Origin: Mycolicibacterium neoaurum VKM Ac-1815D
Lineage (GTDB): Bacteria > Actinomycetota > Actinomycetes > Mycobacteriales > Mycobacteriaceae
NCBI RefSeq assembly: GCF_000317305.3
Contig: NC_023036.2
Location: 1,302,001-1,366,000, forward strand
DNA length: 64,000 bases
Direction: 5' to 3'
A program made the position numbers and the translations under genes. The notes under the pieces were generated by a model. It made no database searches, was not told the DNA's origin, and saw only the letters and a program-made list of their open reading frames with translations. Shown in pieces: positions 63,363 through 64,000 of this stretch (positions within the stretch are counted from its first letter, which is position 1; each line of letters opens with the position of its first letter).

Positions 63363-64000
63363 GAAAAGATCTCCAGCGTGCAGCACTTCACCGACCCGCC
63401 GCCCTTGAGCAGCTCGGAGAGCTCGATACCGACGGGGTGGAATCCCGCGTCCTGCAGCTGCGCGGCGAATCCCGTCGCGGCCGCCGGCAGCACCACATGA
63501 CGACCGTCTGACACCGCGTTGAGGCCCAGCACGAACGCGTCGGCGGAACCGACCGTGAGCGCGTCGGGAAAGCGGCTGCGCAGCAGGGCAAGTGCGTCAT
63601 CGCTGAATGCCGGCGGGTAATAGGCGATCAGCGGGGACGGGCCGTCGGTGAGCACCGTGAGTGCGGTATCGAGATGGTAGAAGCGCGGATCGATCAGTTC
63701 CAGGCTCAGCACCGACAGGCCGGTGATCGCGGCGATCTCGTCGTGGGCCCGGCGGTCGGTGCGGAAACCGTAACCCGCCAGCACCGTCGTCCCGGCTACC
63801 AGGAGATCGCCCTGTCCCTCGTTGTGGTGTCGAGTCCGCCGCGGCTGCAGGCCGGCAGCGCTCATCCATGCGCAGTAGGCGTCGGCCTCGGCCGCGCGCT
63901 CGGGATAGGTGAAATTGGCGACGATCGCGTGACCATTGATCACCAGTCCGCCGTTGGCGGCGTAGACCATGTCCGGCAGGCCGGGGACCGGGTCGACCAG
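63359..64000 (-). CDS. ddaH: Dimethylarginine dimethylaminohydrolase-like protein (5' end cut by the window)
   Basis: The last 213 residues of an amidinotransferase-fold hydrolase of the DDAH/arginine deiminase family; the N-terminus lies outside the window. Visible are PDMVYAANGGLVINGHAIVA (the substrate Asp/Asn loop), HHNEGQGDLLVAG (Glu-Gly-x-Gly-Asp), FYHLDTALTVL (active-site His and Asp) and the C-terminal catalytic Cys in LLKGGGSVKCCTLEI. It would release citrulline or ornithine-related products from (methyl)arginine. It is coupled by a four-base overlap to rocD, so the pair works in arginine/ornithine breakdown, as in the M. tuberculosis rocD cluster I recall. Confidence 0.88.

Overview
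The window is chromosomal DNA of a mycobacterium, most likely a rapid grower of the Mycolicibacterium type. The evidence is the gene order of two mycolic acid methyltransferases, lipG, an AarF-like kinase gene, a GH38 mannosidase, a ROK gene, rplJ-rplL, mkl, rpoB-rpoC, end, fadE8-echA4-paaX-echA5, two DUF3060 genes and rpsL-rpsG-fusA-tuf. From memory this matches the M. tuberculosis Rv0642c-Rv0685 backbone. It is interrupted here by several insertions: an MpaB-type oxygenase, a palindrome-flanked nuclease gene, DinB/WYL genes and a VanX-type peptidase.

Region 1 (1-13.5 kb) is an exopolysaccharide locus of Wzx/Wzy type. It encodes an initiating polyprenyl glycosylphosphotransferase, three family-2 glycosyltransferases, a flippase fused to a second glycosyltransferase-like domain, an O-antigen-type polymerase, a methyltransferase, a Tat-exported putative lipoprotein and a Wzz/BY-kinase co-polymerase. 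Its base composition looks clearly lower in G+C than the rest. A DUF4012 membrane protein and a frameshifted small secreted protein follow (13.5-16 kb).

Region 2 (16.4-32.6 kb) is accessory and cell-envelope metabolism. It holds an EEP-family phosphatase/nuclease, two mycolate-modifying SAM enzymes, lipG, an AarF kinase and a divergent TetR/MpaB pair. It also holds the 1-kb palindrome-nuclease-palindrome unit, a DinB pair divergent from a WYL regulator across a 21-bp operator, and an overlapping mannosidase / unknown / ROK operon.

Region 3 (32.6-43 kb) is core transcription and translation. It has an L10-type leader with rplJ-rplL, the Mkl ATPase of the Mce transport system, and rpoB-rpoC, with strong hairpin terminators after rplL, mkl and rpoC. 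Two long inverted repeats lie in the intergenic gaps on either side of rpoBC.

Region 4 (43-52.4 kb) has endonuclease IV, a PAP2-family membrane enzyme, a cupin/TetR pair divergent from the fadE8-echA4-paaX-echA5 acyl-CoA operon, the DUF3060/VanX/DUF3060 group and a TetR regulator. Region 5 (52.4-57.1 kb) is the str operon.

Region 6 (57.1-64 kb) has a LuxR-type response regulator and an unusual double-module sensor kinase, a SHOCT protein, a mycofactocin-type SDR behind a KstR-like operator, and a translationally coupled ddaH-rocD arginine catabolic pair cut by the window edge. I see no tRNA, rRNA, CRISPR array, phage gene or recognisable insertion sequence. All base-composition statements are by eye, and all homologies are from recognition of motifs, not from a search.
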